9,573 nucleotides of DNA from Bacillota bacterium (GCA_023428655.1 JAEYXC010000299.1:1-9573), one strand, 5' to 3'; counted from the first letter of the stretch, positions 1 through 6,743 are shown. Numbers and translations are program-made. Notes: generated by a model not told the origin, from the sequence alone.

Positions 1-1362
1 AATTTCATTATTGTATTGAACGATAACAACATGTCAATTTCAGAAAATGTTGGGGGACTTGCTAATTATCTGGCGAAGCTACGTACCAATTCCAAATATA
101 CCGGCTTTAAGGAAAATATGGAGAATACGCTGAATATGATGCCCGGCGTAGGTAAGGTAATCGTGGATAAATTAAAGCGCTCAAAGGATGCGGTGAAGTA
201 TTTTATGCTTCCCAGCATGTTCTTTGAGGATATGGGCCTGACCTATATCGGACCCATTGACGGGCATGATATAGGCTCCATGATGACCGCCTTTGAAGCA
301 GCATCAAGAGCAAAGAAGGCTGTTGTAGTTCATGTTCTTACGAAGAAGGGGAAGGGCTATCCCTTAGCAGAAAAATATCCGAGCAAATTCCATGGGGTGG
401 AGCCCTTTGATATCAAAAGCGGACAGTCCACCAGTCAGGAAAAGAATGCCTCTTATACAAAGGTATTTTCCGATGCTATGCTGAACATAGCGAAGGAAAA
501 TAGTAAAGTAGTAGCAATAACCGCAGCGATGCCCTTCGGTACCGGTTTGTCCGATTTTATGAAGCAATATCCGGATCGTTTCTTTGATGTGGGAATAGCG
601 GAGGAGCATGCCGTAACCTTTGCGGCTGGCCTTGCTATGGGTGGCTATAAACCAGTGGTAGCCATCTATTCTACCTTCCTGCAAAGAGCATACGATCAGA
701 TCATTCATGATGTCTGTATCAATCAGCTTCCGGTTATCTTTGCCATAGACCGAGCAGGAATTACAGGAAGGGATGGTAAGACGCATCAAGGGACCTTTGA
801 CCTGTCCTTCCTCTCCCACATACCGAACCTGGTAGTGATGGCACCGAAGAATAGCTATGAATTTGAGGAAATGCTACGATATGGTGTCGCATATAACGGA
901 CCCGTTGCAATTCGTTATCCAAAAGGAGATGCTTACACCGGCTTACAGGAACATCAAGCACCGATTGAGCTTGGCAGAAGCGAATTACTCTGGGAAGGTA
1001 CCGAGTTAGCGATTTTGGCAGTGGGTAGTATGGTAAAGACCGGTGTGGAGGTCGTAGAGCTGCTGAAGGCTAGAGGAAAGAATGCAACCCTGGTAAATGT
1101 GCGCTTTGTATCCCCAATGGATACACAGATACTGGCGCATTTATCGGAGCAGCATAGCGTTATTGTCACTCTGGAGGAGAATGTGAAGAGCGGCGGTTAT
1201 GGTCAGAAGGTAGCGGATTATCTTTGTGAAACGAGAAATCAGCAGATTCACCTGATTAATATCTCGGTACCGGATCAGTTTATTGAGCATGGAGGAGTAA
1301 GTGAGCTCCACAAGCGTTTTGGACTCGATGCTCAAAGCATTGTCGATAAAATATTAATGTAA
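1..1362 (+). CDS. dxs: 1-deoxy-D-xylulose-5-phosphate synthase, 5'-truncated by the window edge
   Basis: DXS condenses pyruvate and glyceraldehyde 3-phosphate to DXP, the thiamine-diphosphate-dependent first step of the cytoplasmic MEP isoprenoid pathway, which also feeds thiamine and pyridoxal synthesis. The frame is open from base 1 and 453 residues are visible. The family is about 620 long, so roughly 165-170 N-terminal residues, including the GDG half of the ThDP motif, lie upstream. The fragment opens with LNDNNMSI (residues 6-13), the Asn-containing second half of the ThDP/Mg motif. It continues with YIGPIDGHD, then GIAEEHAVT with catalytic Glu at 201, DRAG at 250-253, THQG at 261-264 and RYPKG at 305-309, followed by the C-terminal transketolase domain. 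The TTG at 16 is an internal codon, not a start. tlyA follows after 108 nt. Identification is firm. Confidence 0.97.
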   Translation, partial: NFIIVLNDNNMSISENVGGLANYLAKLRTNSKYTGFKENMENTLNMMPGVGKVIVDKLKRSKDAVKYFMLPSMFFEDMGLTYIGPIDGHDIGSMMTAFEAASRAKKAVVVHVLTKKGKGYPLAEKYPSKFHGVEPFDIKSGQSTSQEKNASYTKVFSDAMLNIAKENSKVVAITAAMPFGTGLSDFMKQYPDRFFDVGIAEEHAVTFAAGLAMGGYKPVVAIYSTFLQRAYDQIIHDVCINQLPVIFAIDRAGITGRDGKTHQGTFDLSFLSHIPNLVVMAPKNSYEFEEMLRYGVAYNGPVAIRYPKGDAYTGLQEHQAPIELGRSELLWEGTELAILAVGSMVKTGVEVVELLKARGKNATLVNVRFVSPMDTQILAHLSEQHSVIVTLEENVKSGGYGQKVADYLCETRNQQIHLINISVPDQFIEHGGVSELHKRFGLDAQSIVDKILM

Positions 1363-1364
1363 AG

Positions 1365-1393
1365 GCTTATACTATTTGACGAATAGGATAAGC
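1365..1393 (+). other. Stem-loop just after dxs, no U-tract
   Basis: GCTTAT-A-CTATT pairs with AATAG-G-ATAAGC around the loop TGACG. This gives 11 pairs with one A-G mismatch, starting 3 nt after the dxs stop. AT-rich sequence without a T-run follows, so it is not a standard intrinsic terminator. It could stabilise the 3' end of dxs mRNA or attenuate read-through into tlyA. The fold is read by eye. Confidence 0.4.
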
Positions 1394-1409
1394 ATAAATA
1401 GATATACAG

Positions 1410-1453
1410 AAGGATTTATATTGCTGATATCATAAATCGCAAAATAAATCCTT
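1410..1453 (+). other. Second inverted repeat in the dxs-tlyA gap, alternative pairings
   Basis: AAGGATTTA (1410-1418) pairs with TAAATCCTT (1445-1453) across a 26-nt loop. The same left arm can instead pair as GATTTAT (1413-1419) with ATAAATC (1432-1438). The two pairings exclude each other and end 6 nt before the tlyA Shine-Dalgarno. All stems are AT-rich and weak, so a regulatory role is only a possibility. Confidence 0.3.
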
Positions 1454-1470
1454 TTACATGGAGGTTTGGT

Positions 1471-2304
1471 GTGAAAGAACGTTTGGATATACTAATGGTA
1501 AATCGAAAGCTGGCAGAATCCAGGGAGAAGGCTAAGGCTATCATCATGTCCGGAAATGTATTTGTGGAAGGACAGAGAGAGGATAAGGCAGGTAGTACCT
1601 TTCCCGAGGAGGTCAGTATTGAGATAAAGGGAAATCCGTTGAAATATGTCAGCCGTGGTGGATTGAAGCTGGAAAAGGCCATGGAGAAGTACGGAATCAG
1701 CTTGGAAGGCAAGGTATGTATGGATGTAGGTTCCTCCACCGGCGGTTTTACTGACTGTATGCTGCAAAATGGTGCCGTAAAGGTATTTGCTGTCGATGTG
1801 GGAACGAATCAGCTGGCCTGGAAGCTTCGTCAGGATTCACGGGTGGTATCCATGGAGAAGACCAATATCAGATATCTGACGTCGGACCAGATACAAGCAG
1901 AGATTGCCTTCGCTTCGATTGATGTGTCCTTCATTTCCCTAACAAAGGTACTTCAACCGGTCCGGGACCTTCTAAGTACGGAGGGCGAGATTGTATGCTT
2001 GATTAAGCCGCAGTTTGAAGCCGGAAGAGAGAAGGTTGGAAAAAAAGGAGTCGTACGTGATCAGAAGGTACATGAGGAAGTAATTGCTTTGGTCAGCTCC
2101 CATGCTTCCGCCATTGGGTTTGATTGTCTGAACCTTGATTTTTCTCCCATCAAAGGTCCGGAGGGCAACATTGAATATTTATTATATCTAAAAAAGCTTC
2201 AGTATGACAAAAATTCGGAAGATTATCCGGCAGGAGCAGCGATAAACGATAATATAATCACGAAAGTTGTAAAGGAAGCACATGGGATGTTATCCGAGAG
2301 CTGA
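1471..2304 (+). CDS. tlyA: TlyA-family 16S/23S rRNA (cytidine-2'-O)-methyltransferase
   Basis: TlyA proteins use S-adenosylmethionine to 2'-O-methylate cytidines in ribosomal RNA (C1409 of 16S and C1920 of 23S in the characterised enzymes). Older annotation calls them hemolysin A. The protein has 277 residues. An S4-type RNA-binding domain covers about 1-60, followed by the conserved linker YVSRGGLKLEKA (59-70) and an FtsJ-like methyltransferase fold with the SAM loop DVGSSTGGFT (85-94) and acidic D109. K66, D151, K179 and E235 match, by spacing, the K-D-K-E tetrad reported for the mycobacterial enzyme. The GTG start at 1471 is chosen because GGAGG at 1460-1464 lies 6 nt upstream and the family begins near KERLDxxLV. 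The gene sits between dxs and nadK, as in other Firmicutes. Confidence 0.95.
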   Translation: MKERLDILMVNRKLAESREKAKAIIMSGNVFVEGQREDKAGSTFPEEVSIEIKGNPLKYVSRGGLKLEKAMEKYGISLEGKVCMDVGSSTGGFTDCMLQNGAVKVFAVDVGTNQLAWKLRQDSRVVSMEKTNIRYLTSDQIQAEIAFASIDVSFISLTKVLQPVRDLLSTEGEIVCLIKPQFEAGREKVGKKGVVRDQKVHEEVIALVSSHASAIGFDCLNLDFSPIKGPEGNIEYLLYLKKLQYDKNSEDYPAGAAINDNIITKVVKEAHGMLSES

Positions 2305-2371
2305 TCATGATTCAATTTCTTAATGTTTTCCGAATATTTATTAAAATGATGTAAAGTTTATGCATAATATA

Positions 2372-2400
2372 TTGAAATATATGGTATTCTGTGATAGAAT
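2372..2400 (+). promoter_or_regulatory. Sigma-A-type promoter for nadK-argR
   Basis: The -35 TTGAAA (2372-2377) and -10 TAGAAT (2395-2400) each match consensus at 5 of 6 positions with a 17-nt spacer, and TGA before the -10 makes it an extended -10. Transcription would start near 2407. That position coincides with an in-frame GTG, which argues against the GTG as the nadK start. It lies in the 144-nt tlyA-nadK gap and would uncouple nadK-argR from dxs-tlyA. Confidence 0.75.
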
Positions 2401-2448
2401 TTTCTAGTGTATGAATCATGGTACTCATATGAGGAGAATAGGAATCCG

Positions 2449-3318
2449 ATGGACAGATTTTTAATTATCACGAATAAAGAGAAGGATACGGATTTACGTG
2501 TTACGAAAAAGATTGCTACTTATATCGAACAGGCAGGCAAGCAGGTCATTCGATCCAGCGTATCTTTTTCCAAAGAGGATACGGATCGGGTTACTATATC
2601 TGGCAAGGTTGATTGTGCGATTGTTCTGGGTGGTGATGGGACAATCATTCAAGCAGCCAATGATTTGATGACTTATAATATACCTATTCTGGGTGTGAAC
2701 ATGGGAACCCTTGGCTTCTTGGCAGAGATTGAGGAGCACCACGTTCCGGAGGCATTGGAACGCTTATTTCATGATGATTACCATATTGAGAATCGGATTA
2801 TGATGGAGGGTAGCGTCCACCCGGATGCAAGGCATCTACAGATTCCGGAGCCTAGCAGTGGTTATGTACTCAATGATGTTGTCATTGCCAGAAAGGGCTT
2901 TTCAAGAATTATCAGTCTTGGGATCTATGTGAATGATGACTTAGTCGATAATTTCCGAGGAGATGGAGTCATAATATCGACTCCGACTGGTTCAACGGCA
3001 TATAATCTATCGGCCGGAGGCCCAATTGTTATGCCACAGGCTAGTGTCATGGTGATCACCCCGATTTGCCCGCATTCCTTGAGTCCGAGAAGTATTATCG
3101 TATCGGCAGAGGATACGATTAAGGTAGTTGTCGGTAAGAGTAAGAAGACTCAGGAAGCAGAAGCAATTGTAACCTTTGATGGCAATCGAGTGATGGACCT
3201 GGGTACGGAGGATGTTATCTTAATAAAGAAAGCGCAGTACAGCACGAAGCTGATCAAGTTGAATTATACCGGAATCTATGAAATACTCCGGTCAAAGCTT
3301 GGCAAAGACGGAGATTGA
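2449..3318 (+). CDS. nadK: NAD kinase
   Basis: NAD kinase phosphorylates the 2'-OH of the adenosine ribose of NAD to make NADP, using ATP or polyphosphate, in the cytoplasm. The ATG at 2449 gives 289 residues. It is preferred over the GTG at 2407, which would add 14 residues without homology and sits at the predicted transcription start; family members typically begin just before a FLIITNxEKD-like strand. GAGGAG at 2431-2436 is the likely ribosome binding site, at a rather long 12-nt spacing. Motifs visible are GGDG (61-64), NMGTLGFLAE (84-93), LND (141-143, where many members have NE), GDGVIISTPTGSTAYNLSAGGP (171-192, nucleotide and substrate binding) and DGNRV near 244-248. argR follows 40 nt downstream with no terminator, so the two are likely co-transcribed. 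Confidence 0.95.
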   Translation: MDRFLIITNKEKDTDLRVTKKIATYIEQAGKQVIRSSVSFSKEDTDRVTISGKVDCAIVLGGDGTIIQAANDLMTYNIPILGVNMGTLGFLAEIEEHHVPEALERLFHDDYHIENRIMMEGSVHPDARHLQIPEPSSGYVLNDVVIARKGFSRIISLGIYVNDDLVDNFRGDGVIISTPTGSTAYNLSAGGPIVMPQASVMVITPICPHSLSPRSIIVSAEDTIKVVVGKSKKTQEAEAIVTFDGNRVMDLGTEDVILIKKAQYSTKLIKLNYTGIYEILRSKLGKDGD

Positions 3319-3358
3319 GAAGATGCTACTATTATAAGAAAGGTACTGGGGAAAGAAA

Positions 3359-3814
3359 ATGAAAATCAGCAGACAAAGCAAAATAATAGAATTAATCAAT
3401 AAGTATGATATTGAGACGCAGGAGGATCTGGCAGAGCGTCTTATGAAGGATGGCTACAATGTAACGCAGGCTACGGTATCCAGGGATATCAGAGAGCTTA
3501 AGCTTACGAAGGTAGCAGTGGACGGCGGAAGACAGAAATACATCGTACTTCAGAAGACAGAGCCGGGTATGAGTGAGAAGTATACCCGTGTACTGAGGGA
3601 TGGCTTTGTATCCATGGACATGGCACAGAATATTATGGTAGTGAAGACCGTTCCCGGTATGGCAATGGCGGTGGCAGCAGCACTGGATGCCCTTCAGATG
3701 AATAGTATTGTTGGTTGTATCGCAGGGGATGATACTGTTATGTGCGCAATTCGTACGACGGAGGAGACCGTTCAGGTTATGGAGAAGCTTAGTAAGCTAA
3801 TCAATGCAGAATAA
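3359..3814 (+). CDS. argR: Arginine repressor ArgR/AhrC
   Basis: This is a hexameric arginine-responsive transcription factor that represses arginine biosynthesis and, in Bacillus, activates catabolism. Its 151 residues match the usual length. An N-terminal winged helix (about 1-65) has the recognition-helix signature QATVSRDIRELKL at 37-49. After a linker, the C-terminal oligomerisation and arginine-binding domain (about 80-151) carries VKTVPGMAMAVAAALD (95-110) and the ligand-contacting GDDT at 123-126. The ATG start is preceded by GGGG (3348-3351) at 7 nt. It is the last recognisable gene of the dxs-tlyA-nadK-argR block. recN, the common downstream neighbour in Firmicutes, is missing. Confidence 0.96.
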   Translation: MKISRQSKIIELINKYDIETQEDLAERLMKDGYNVTQATVSRDIRELKLTKVAVDGGRQKYIVLQKTEPGMSEKYTRVLRDGFVSMDMAQNIMVVKTVPGMAMAVAAALDALQMNSIVGCIAGDDTVMCAIRTTEETVQVMEKLSKLINAE

Positions 3815-4094
3815 GAACGACTTTAAATCATAACGGAGTGTATGGGCCTTTAAATAACGAAGGCTCAGCGATAAGACAACATGGATCCCATGATACCTTG
3901 ATTGACGGACGGATTGCTGTGTTATATGACGAATGCCATATAAACATTATGATGTCAGTCATCCTGTGGTGAGATGCATGTTGTTCTTTTGTTTCTCTAT
4001 ACCATAGCATTACAACTGCCCCTTACTATCCATTTTCACGGGGTATGAGCTTGTAAGACCGAGGGTAATCCCTTTGAGTGGTGATAAATTCTAC
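3815..4094. other. Gene-free, structured intergenic stretch after argR
   Basis: I see no recognisable gene here. Inverted repeats visible on the + strand are GGGCCTT/AAGGCTC (3844-3850/3860-3866, 9-nt loop), ACAACATG/CATGTTGT (3876-3883/3977-3984, 93 nt apart) and, nested inside the latter, TTATATG/CATATAA (3922-3928/3937-3943, 8-nt loop). The long-range stem is followed by a T-rich run (3981-3994). None is a clean intrinsic terminator. An open frame without stops runs 3796-3969 with a possible GTG at 3838 (44 codons); its product is unrecognised. The stretch may be a structured RNA, a decayed gene or simple spacer. Confidence 0.35.
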
Positions 4095-4123
4095 TTGCCG
4101 AACGTATTAAAGAATGATAAAAT
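4095..4123 (+). promoter_or_regulatory. Extended -10 promoter for yebC
   Basis: TTGCCG (4095-4100, 4 of 6 to consensus), a 17-nt spacer, then TAAAAT (4118-4123, 5 of 6) preceded by TGA form a convincing extended -10 promoter. Transcription would start near 4130, leaving a leader of about 138 nt before the yebC start. Confidence 0.6.
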
Positions 4124-4175
4124 ATTTAAGGTTATTTGCAGTACAAGTACCATATATATATTACATATACGGATC

Positions 4176-4241
4176 TGGAGGTATAAGCTCCATTTAGAAT
4201 AACAGGATATGATCTGAGACCGATACATCGTTTTGGATCAT
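4176..4241 (+). promoter_or_regulatory. Stem-loops in the yebC mRNA leader
   Basis: A small hairpin TGGAG/CTCCA (4176-4180/4188-4192) is followed by a 12-bp stem pairing 4209-4220 with 4230-4241 (three G-U pairs) around a 9-nt loop, CGATACATC. The larger stem ends 13 nt before the ribosome binding site AAGGAG (4255-4260). No known riboswitch class is recognised. It is a candidate cis-regulatory leader, based on reading by eye. Confidence 0.35.
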
Positions 4242-4267
4242 CAAAATAGAGGAAAAGGAGAGTTAAA

Positions 4268-4996
4268 ATGTCAGGACATTCGAAATTTGCAAACATTAAA
4301 CATAAAAAAGAGAAAAATGATGCGGTGAAGGGAAAGATCTTTACCAAGCTCGGACGTGAAATAGCGGTAGCTGTAAAGGAAGGCGGAGCGGATCCGAATT
4401 CAAACAGTCGCTTAAAGGATATCATTGCTAAGGCAAAATCGAATAACATGCCGAACGATACCATTGATCGTAGTATCAAGAAAGCAGCCGGCGATGCCAA
4501 TGCGGTTAATTACGAAGCAGTTACCTATGAAGGTTACGGTCCCAACGGAACCGCAATCATTGTAGAGGCGTTAACCGATAACAAGAACAGAACTGCCGGT
4601 AATGTGCGTAATGCCTTCACCAAGGGCAACGGAAATGTCGGTTCCATCGGTTGTGTTTCCTTTATGTTCGATCGTAAGGGTCAGATTATCATCGATCGTG
4701 AAGAATGTGATATGAAGGCAGATGACCTGATGATGCTTGCTTTGGATGCAGGTGCGGAAGACTTCGCAGAGGAAGAAGACAGCTTCGAGGTGCTTACCAA
4801 TCCCGATGATTTCAGTGCAGTAAGAGAAGCTCTCGAGAAGGCCGGTATCCCCATGGTACAGGCGGATGTCACTATGATCCCTCAGACCTGGGTAGAGCTG
4901 AAGGACGACCAGGATATCAAAATGATGAACCGTATCCTTGATTTACTTGACGAGGATGATGATGTTCAGGAAGTGTGGCATAACTGGGATGAGTAG
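4268..4996 (+). CDS. yebC: YebC/PmpR family protein
   Basis: The family was long annotated as transcriptional regulators (PmpR in Pseudomonas). More recent work links YebC proteins to the ribosome, where they relieve stalling on difficult sequences such as polyproline. The 242-residue protein is full length. It begins with the hallmark GHSKFANIKHKK (3-14; most members have GHSKWxNIKHRK, so Trp is replaced by Phe), then GKIFTKLGREI (22-32), NMPNDTIDRSIKKAAG (60-75), YEGYGPNGTAIIVEALTDNKNRT (87-109), and an acidic C-terminal part. AAGGAG at 4255-4260 lies 7 nt before the ATG. It appears monocistronic: own promoter upstream, terminator downstream. The assignment to the family is firm; the molecular role is inferred from the family. 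Confidence 0.95.
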   Translation: MSGHSKFANIKHKKEKNDAVKGKIFTKLGREIAVAVKEGGADPNSNSRLKDIIAKAKSNNMPNDTIDRSIKKAAGDANAVNYEAVTYEGYGPNGTAIIVEALTDNKNRTAGNVRNAFTKGNGNVGSIGCVSFMFDRKGQIIIDREECDMKADDLMMLALDAGAEDFAEEEDSFEVLTNPDDFSAVREALEKAGIPMVQADVTMIPQTWVELKDDQDIKMMNRILDLLDEDDDVQEVWHNWDE

Positions 4997-5029
4997 TCAG
5001 ACAATTCGACGAAGCCAGTAAAATTATAG

Positions 5030-5119
5030 GGATTGAGATGCTTTTTATAATGAGATATTAATCCGAAAAACAGCGTACTATTCATCCAGTGATGATATAT
5101 GCAACAAATTGCGTATATT
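5030..5119 (+). other. Two stem-loops in the yebC 3' region
   Basis: GGATTGAGAT (5030-5039) pairs with the segment ending in AATCC (5055-5064) with one mismatch. GATATATGCAA (5094-5104) pairs with TTGCGTATATT (5109-5119) around a CAAA loop, 11 pairs including two G-U. Neither has a T-tract, so neither is a terminator. They may protect the yebC mRNA 3' end, which continues to the terminator at 5142. Confidence 0.4.
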
Positions 5120-5141
5120 CAACTACGGATGTACAAAATTT

Positions 5142-5186
5142 AACCTTCTCAACGTTTATCAAACAAACGTATGAGGAGGTTTTTTT
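5142..5186 (+). terminator. Strong intrinsic terminator after yebC
   Basis: The 5' arm 5142-5157 pairs with 5165-5181 over 16 pairs (one G-U, one bulged A at 5171) around the loop ATCAAAC. A run of seven T (5180-5186) follows directly. It closes the yebC transcript 145 nt after the stop and marks the left border of the AT-rich segment. Confidence 0.88.
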
Positions 5187-5457
5187 ATGTTTTAACGAAG
5201 ATGTATTGAAGTAATTTATTTATGACTGTAGGATAAGAAAACTGAGTGAGAGAACAATCAAGTCATACCGCAACAATAATTTAGCTAAATACCGCTTCAT
5301 AGAGATATCTCGACCAGCAGACCAAAGTAACACAATAAAAGTTTGCGAAGCTAACTTTTTTGAATAATCGTTATGAGTTCTGTAAGGTTTAATTTCTATT
5401 TGATCTATCCTCATGATATAATTGAAGATAATTAATTTGGTAAAAGAGGTGATTCTA
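5187..5457. other. AT-rich gap before the AraC gene
   Basis: No convincing gene. A stop-free frame without a usual start codon runs 5215-5364 on the + strand and ends at TAA 5365-5367. Its last residues are ISRPADQSNTIKVCEANFFE, which I do not recognise; it could be the tail of a decayed gene or chance. The AraC promoter lies at its right end. Confidence 0.3.
5414..5422 (+). promoter_or_regulatory. Extended -10 promoter element for the AraC gene
   Basis: TGA-TATAAT is a perfect -10 hexamer (5417-5422) with the extended TG. No good -35 hexamer is seen at 16-18 nt upstream. Transcription would begin near 5429, about 29 nt before the AraC start codon. Confidence 0.5.
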
Positions 5458-6246
5458 ATGTTTTTTCCTTTGCAAATTCCAAACATTTTAGATAAGGATT
5501 TCAAAAAATATATTCTTTATAAAGAATATATGGATTCAACGGTAACAAACCATATTATGTGTATATGGTCCATGAAGTCATATCAAACATTAGATAAACC
5601 TATCAATAATGTAATACTTCCAGATGCGTGCATTGATTTAATCGTAGACTTTTCAAGCAAAAACATAATATTTACCGCTACAAGTAAAGCAACTATAAAT
5701 ATGCCCTTAGAAAATGATGTGGATTTTATGGGTATAAGATTCAGACCCAGTGTCTTCTATAATATTTTTGGTGTTGATAGCACTACTATTATTGATAATC
5801 AAATTTCGTATGCTCAAATAGAAACAAATAGAATATTAACTGATATATTAGCAATCAACGATTATGATGAAAGGCTACAGTTTCTCTTAAACTACATAAA
5901 ATTGATAATTGAGCCAAAACAAATTGATAACTTTGTTAAATATGTAAATGATATTGATAAGATAAAAAGGATAAAGTATGTTCAAGAAATAGCGGATTAT
6001 CTTAATTATAGTGTTAGACAAACGAATAGAGTCTTTAAATTAAAATGTGGAGTAAGTGCCAAGACTTTTCTAAATATAATACGATTACATGAAACACTGA
6101 AAACACTAATATTTGAAAGTAAAGACATGTTATATAACGTTGATATTTCAGGGTTTTATGATCAATCGCATTTTATTAAAGAAATAAAAAAGTATTGTGG
6201 AGTTTCTCCTATCGAATTGATTAACATGTATGAAGACATGTCCTAA
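5458..6246 (+). CDS. AraC family transcriptional regulator, DUF6597-like N-terminus
   Basis: A predicted DNA-binding regulator of 262 residues. The N-terminal half (about 1-155) has the pattern LPDACIDLIVDF (54-65) followed by MGIRFRPSVF (91-100), which resembles the DUF6597 ligand-sensing domain of one AraC subgroup. The C-terminal half is a double helix-turn-helix: VQEIADYLNYSVRQTNRVFK (175-194) and VDISGFYDQSHFIKEIKKYC (228-247), then GVSPIELI. The ATG at 5458 is chosen because AGAGGTG (5445-5451) lies 6 nt upstream; the in-frame TTG at 5422 overlaps the -10 element and has no ribosome binding site. The gene is strikingly AT-rich compared with yebC and with the TetR operon, suggesting acquisition from another source. 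Its neighbour 74 nt downstream is a YjbR-type gene, a plausible target or partner. The inducer is unknown. Confidence 0.88.
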   Translation: MFFPLQIPNILDKDFKKYILYKEYMDSTVTNHIMCIWSMKSYQTLDKPINNVILPDACIDLIVDFSSKNIIFTATSKATINMPLENDVDFMGIRFRPSVFYNIFGVDSTTIIDNQISYAQIETNRILTDILAINDYDERLQFLLNYIKLIIEPKQIDNFVKYVNDIDKIKRIKYVQEIADYLNYSVRQTNRVFKLKCGVSAKTFLNIIRLHETLKTLIFESKDMLYNVDISGFYDQSHFIKEIKKYCGVSPIELINMYEDMS

Positions 6247-6276
6247 AATTACAATACACCTCACAGTCATTGTTAA

Positions 6277-6282
6277 TATAAT
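6277..6282 (+). promoter_or_regulatory. Possible -10 element before the YjbR gene
   Basis: A perfect TATAAT lies 38 nt before the start codon, within the 74-nt gap after the AraC gene. No matching -35 is visible, which would fit a promoter needing an activator, but in AT-rich DNA the hexamer may be chance. Confidence 0.3.
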
Positions 6283-6320
6283 GTAACAAAGGAAGTTATC
6301 AAATACTAAGGGGTGAACTT

Positions 6321-6683
6321 ATGGAAAACAAACTTCGACAATTATGTCAATCACAAACAGGTAGCGAGGAAAAGTATGTTGAGGATTGGGGAGCATTTAA
6401 TTATACTGTAGGTGGTAAAATGTTTGCAATTTTAGGCATTGATAAACACAAAAAACCAATTATCTCTTTAAAGTGTGACCCTCTATTATCGGAAGGATTA
6501 CGTAAAGAGTATGAAGCAATCAATCCTGGATATTATCTAAGCAAAGTACATTGGAATTCAATTTATTATAAAGATGATGTGCCTATGGAACTATTAACAC
6601 AACTTATTGATGAATCTTATCATATTGTATTTAGTTCGTTGACAATGAAGAAACAAAGAGAAATTCTGGAAAACCTAGAATAA
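6321..6683 (+). CDS. MmcQ/YjbR family protein (CyaY-like fold)
   Basis: A small cytoplasmic protein of 120 residues, the usual length of the MmcQ/YjbR (DUF419) family. Family features visible are a phosphate-like central KPIISLKCDP segment (46-55), INPGYYLSKVHWNSIYY (67-83) and the C-terminal LIDESYHIVFSSLTMKKQRE (95-114). The biochemical role of this family is not established; it is annotated as putative DNA-binding from its fold. AGGGGTG (6309-6315) lies 5 nt before the ATG. It shares the low GC content of the AraC gene upstream and is followed 9 nt later by a terminator, so the two form one AraC-YjbR unit, a pairing I believe recurs in Firmicutes. Confidence 0.85.
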   Translation: MENKLRQLCQSQTGSEEKYVEDWGAFNYTVGGKMFAILGIDKHKKPIISLKCDPLLSEGLRKEYEAINPGYYLSKVHWNSIYYKDDVPMELLTQLIDESYHIVFSSLTMKKQREILENLE

Positions 6684-6692
6684 TATGAATAT

Positions 6693-6743
6693 GAGCTGAT
6701 GGTTTAATGTTGAGAAACATTTAATCTGTCAGCTCTTACTTTT
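6693..6743 (+). terminator. Intrinsic terminator after the YjbR gene
   Basis: GAGCTGA (6693-6699) pairs with TCAGCTC (6729-6735). The stem continues inward with G-U pairs, a bulge and a mismatch to AATGTT/AACATT, capped by a GAGA tetraloop. TTACTTTT follows. It closes the AraC-YjbR unit. Confidence 0.8.

Noticed and set aside
1376..1404. Possible tlyA promoter, TTGACG followed by TAGATA 17 nt on
   Set aside because: The -10 matches only 3 of 6 positions and the -35 lies in the loop and arm of the post-dxs hairpin; co-transcription from dxs is simpler.
2407..2448. Upstream in-frame GTG start for nadK adding 14 residues
   Set aside because: It coincides with the predicted transcription start, has no ribosome site, and the extra residues do not resemble NAD kinase N-termini.
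3844..3866. GGGCCTT/AAGGCTC hairpin as terminator of the argR operon
   Set aside because: The stem is only 7 bp and is followed by AGCGATAAG, without a T-run.
3828..4010. 60-codon open frame on the - strand in the argR-yebC gap
   Set aside because: No recognisable domain, no clear ribosome site, and it overlaps inverted repeats that explain part of its sequence.
5109..5137. Promoter-like TTGCGT and TACAAA before the yebC terminator
   Set aside because: Weak hexamers, and any transcript would start inside the terminator stem.
5220..5504. 94-codon open frame on the - strand overlapping the AraC start
   Set aside because: Overlaps a well-supported gene and its promoter, low-complexity AT-rich translation, no recognised domain.
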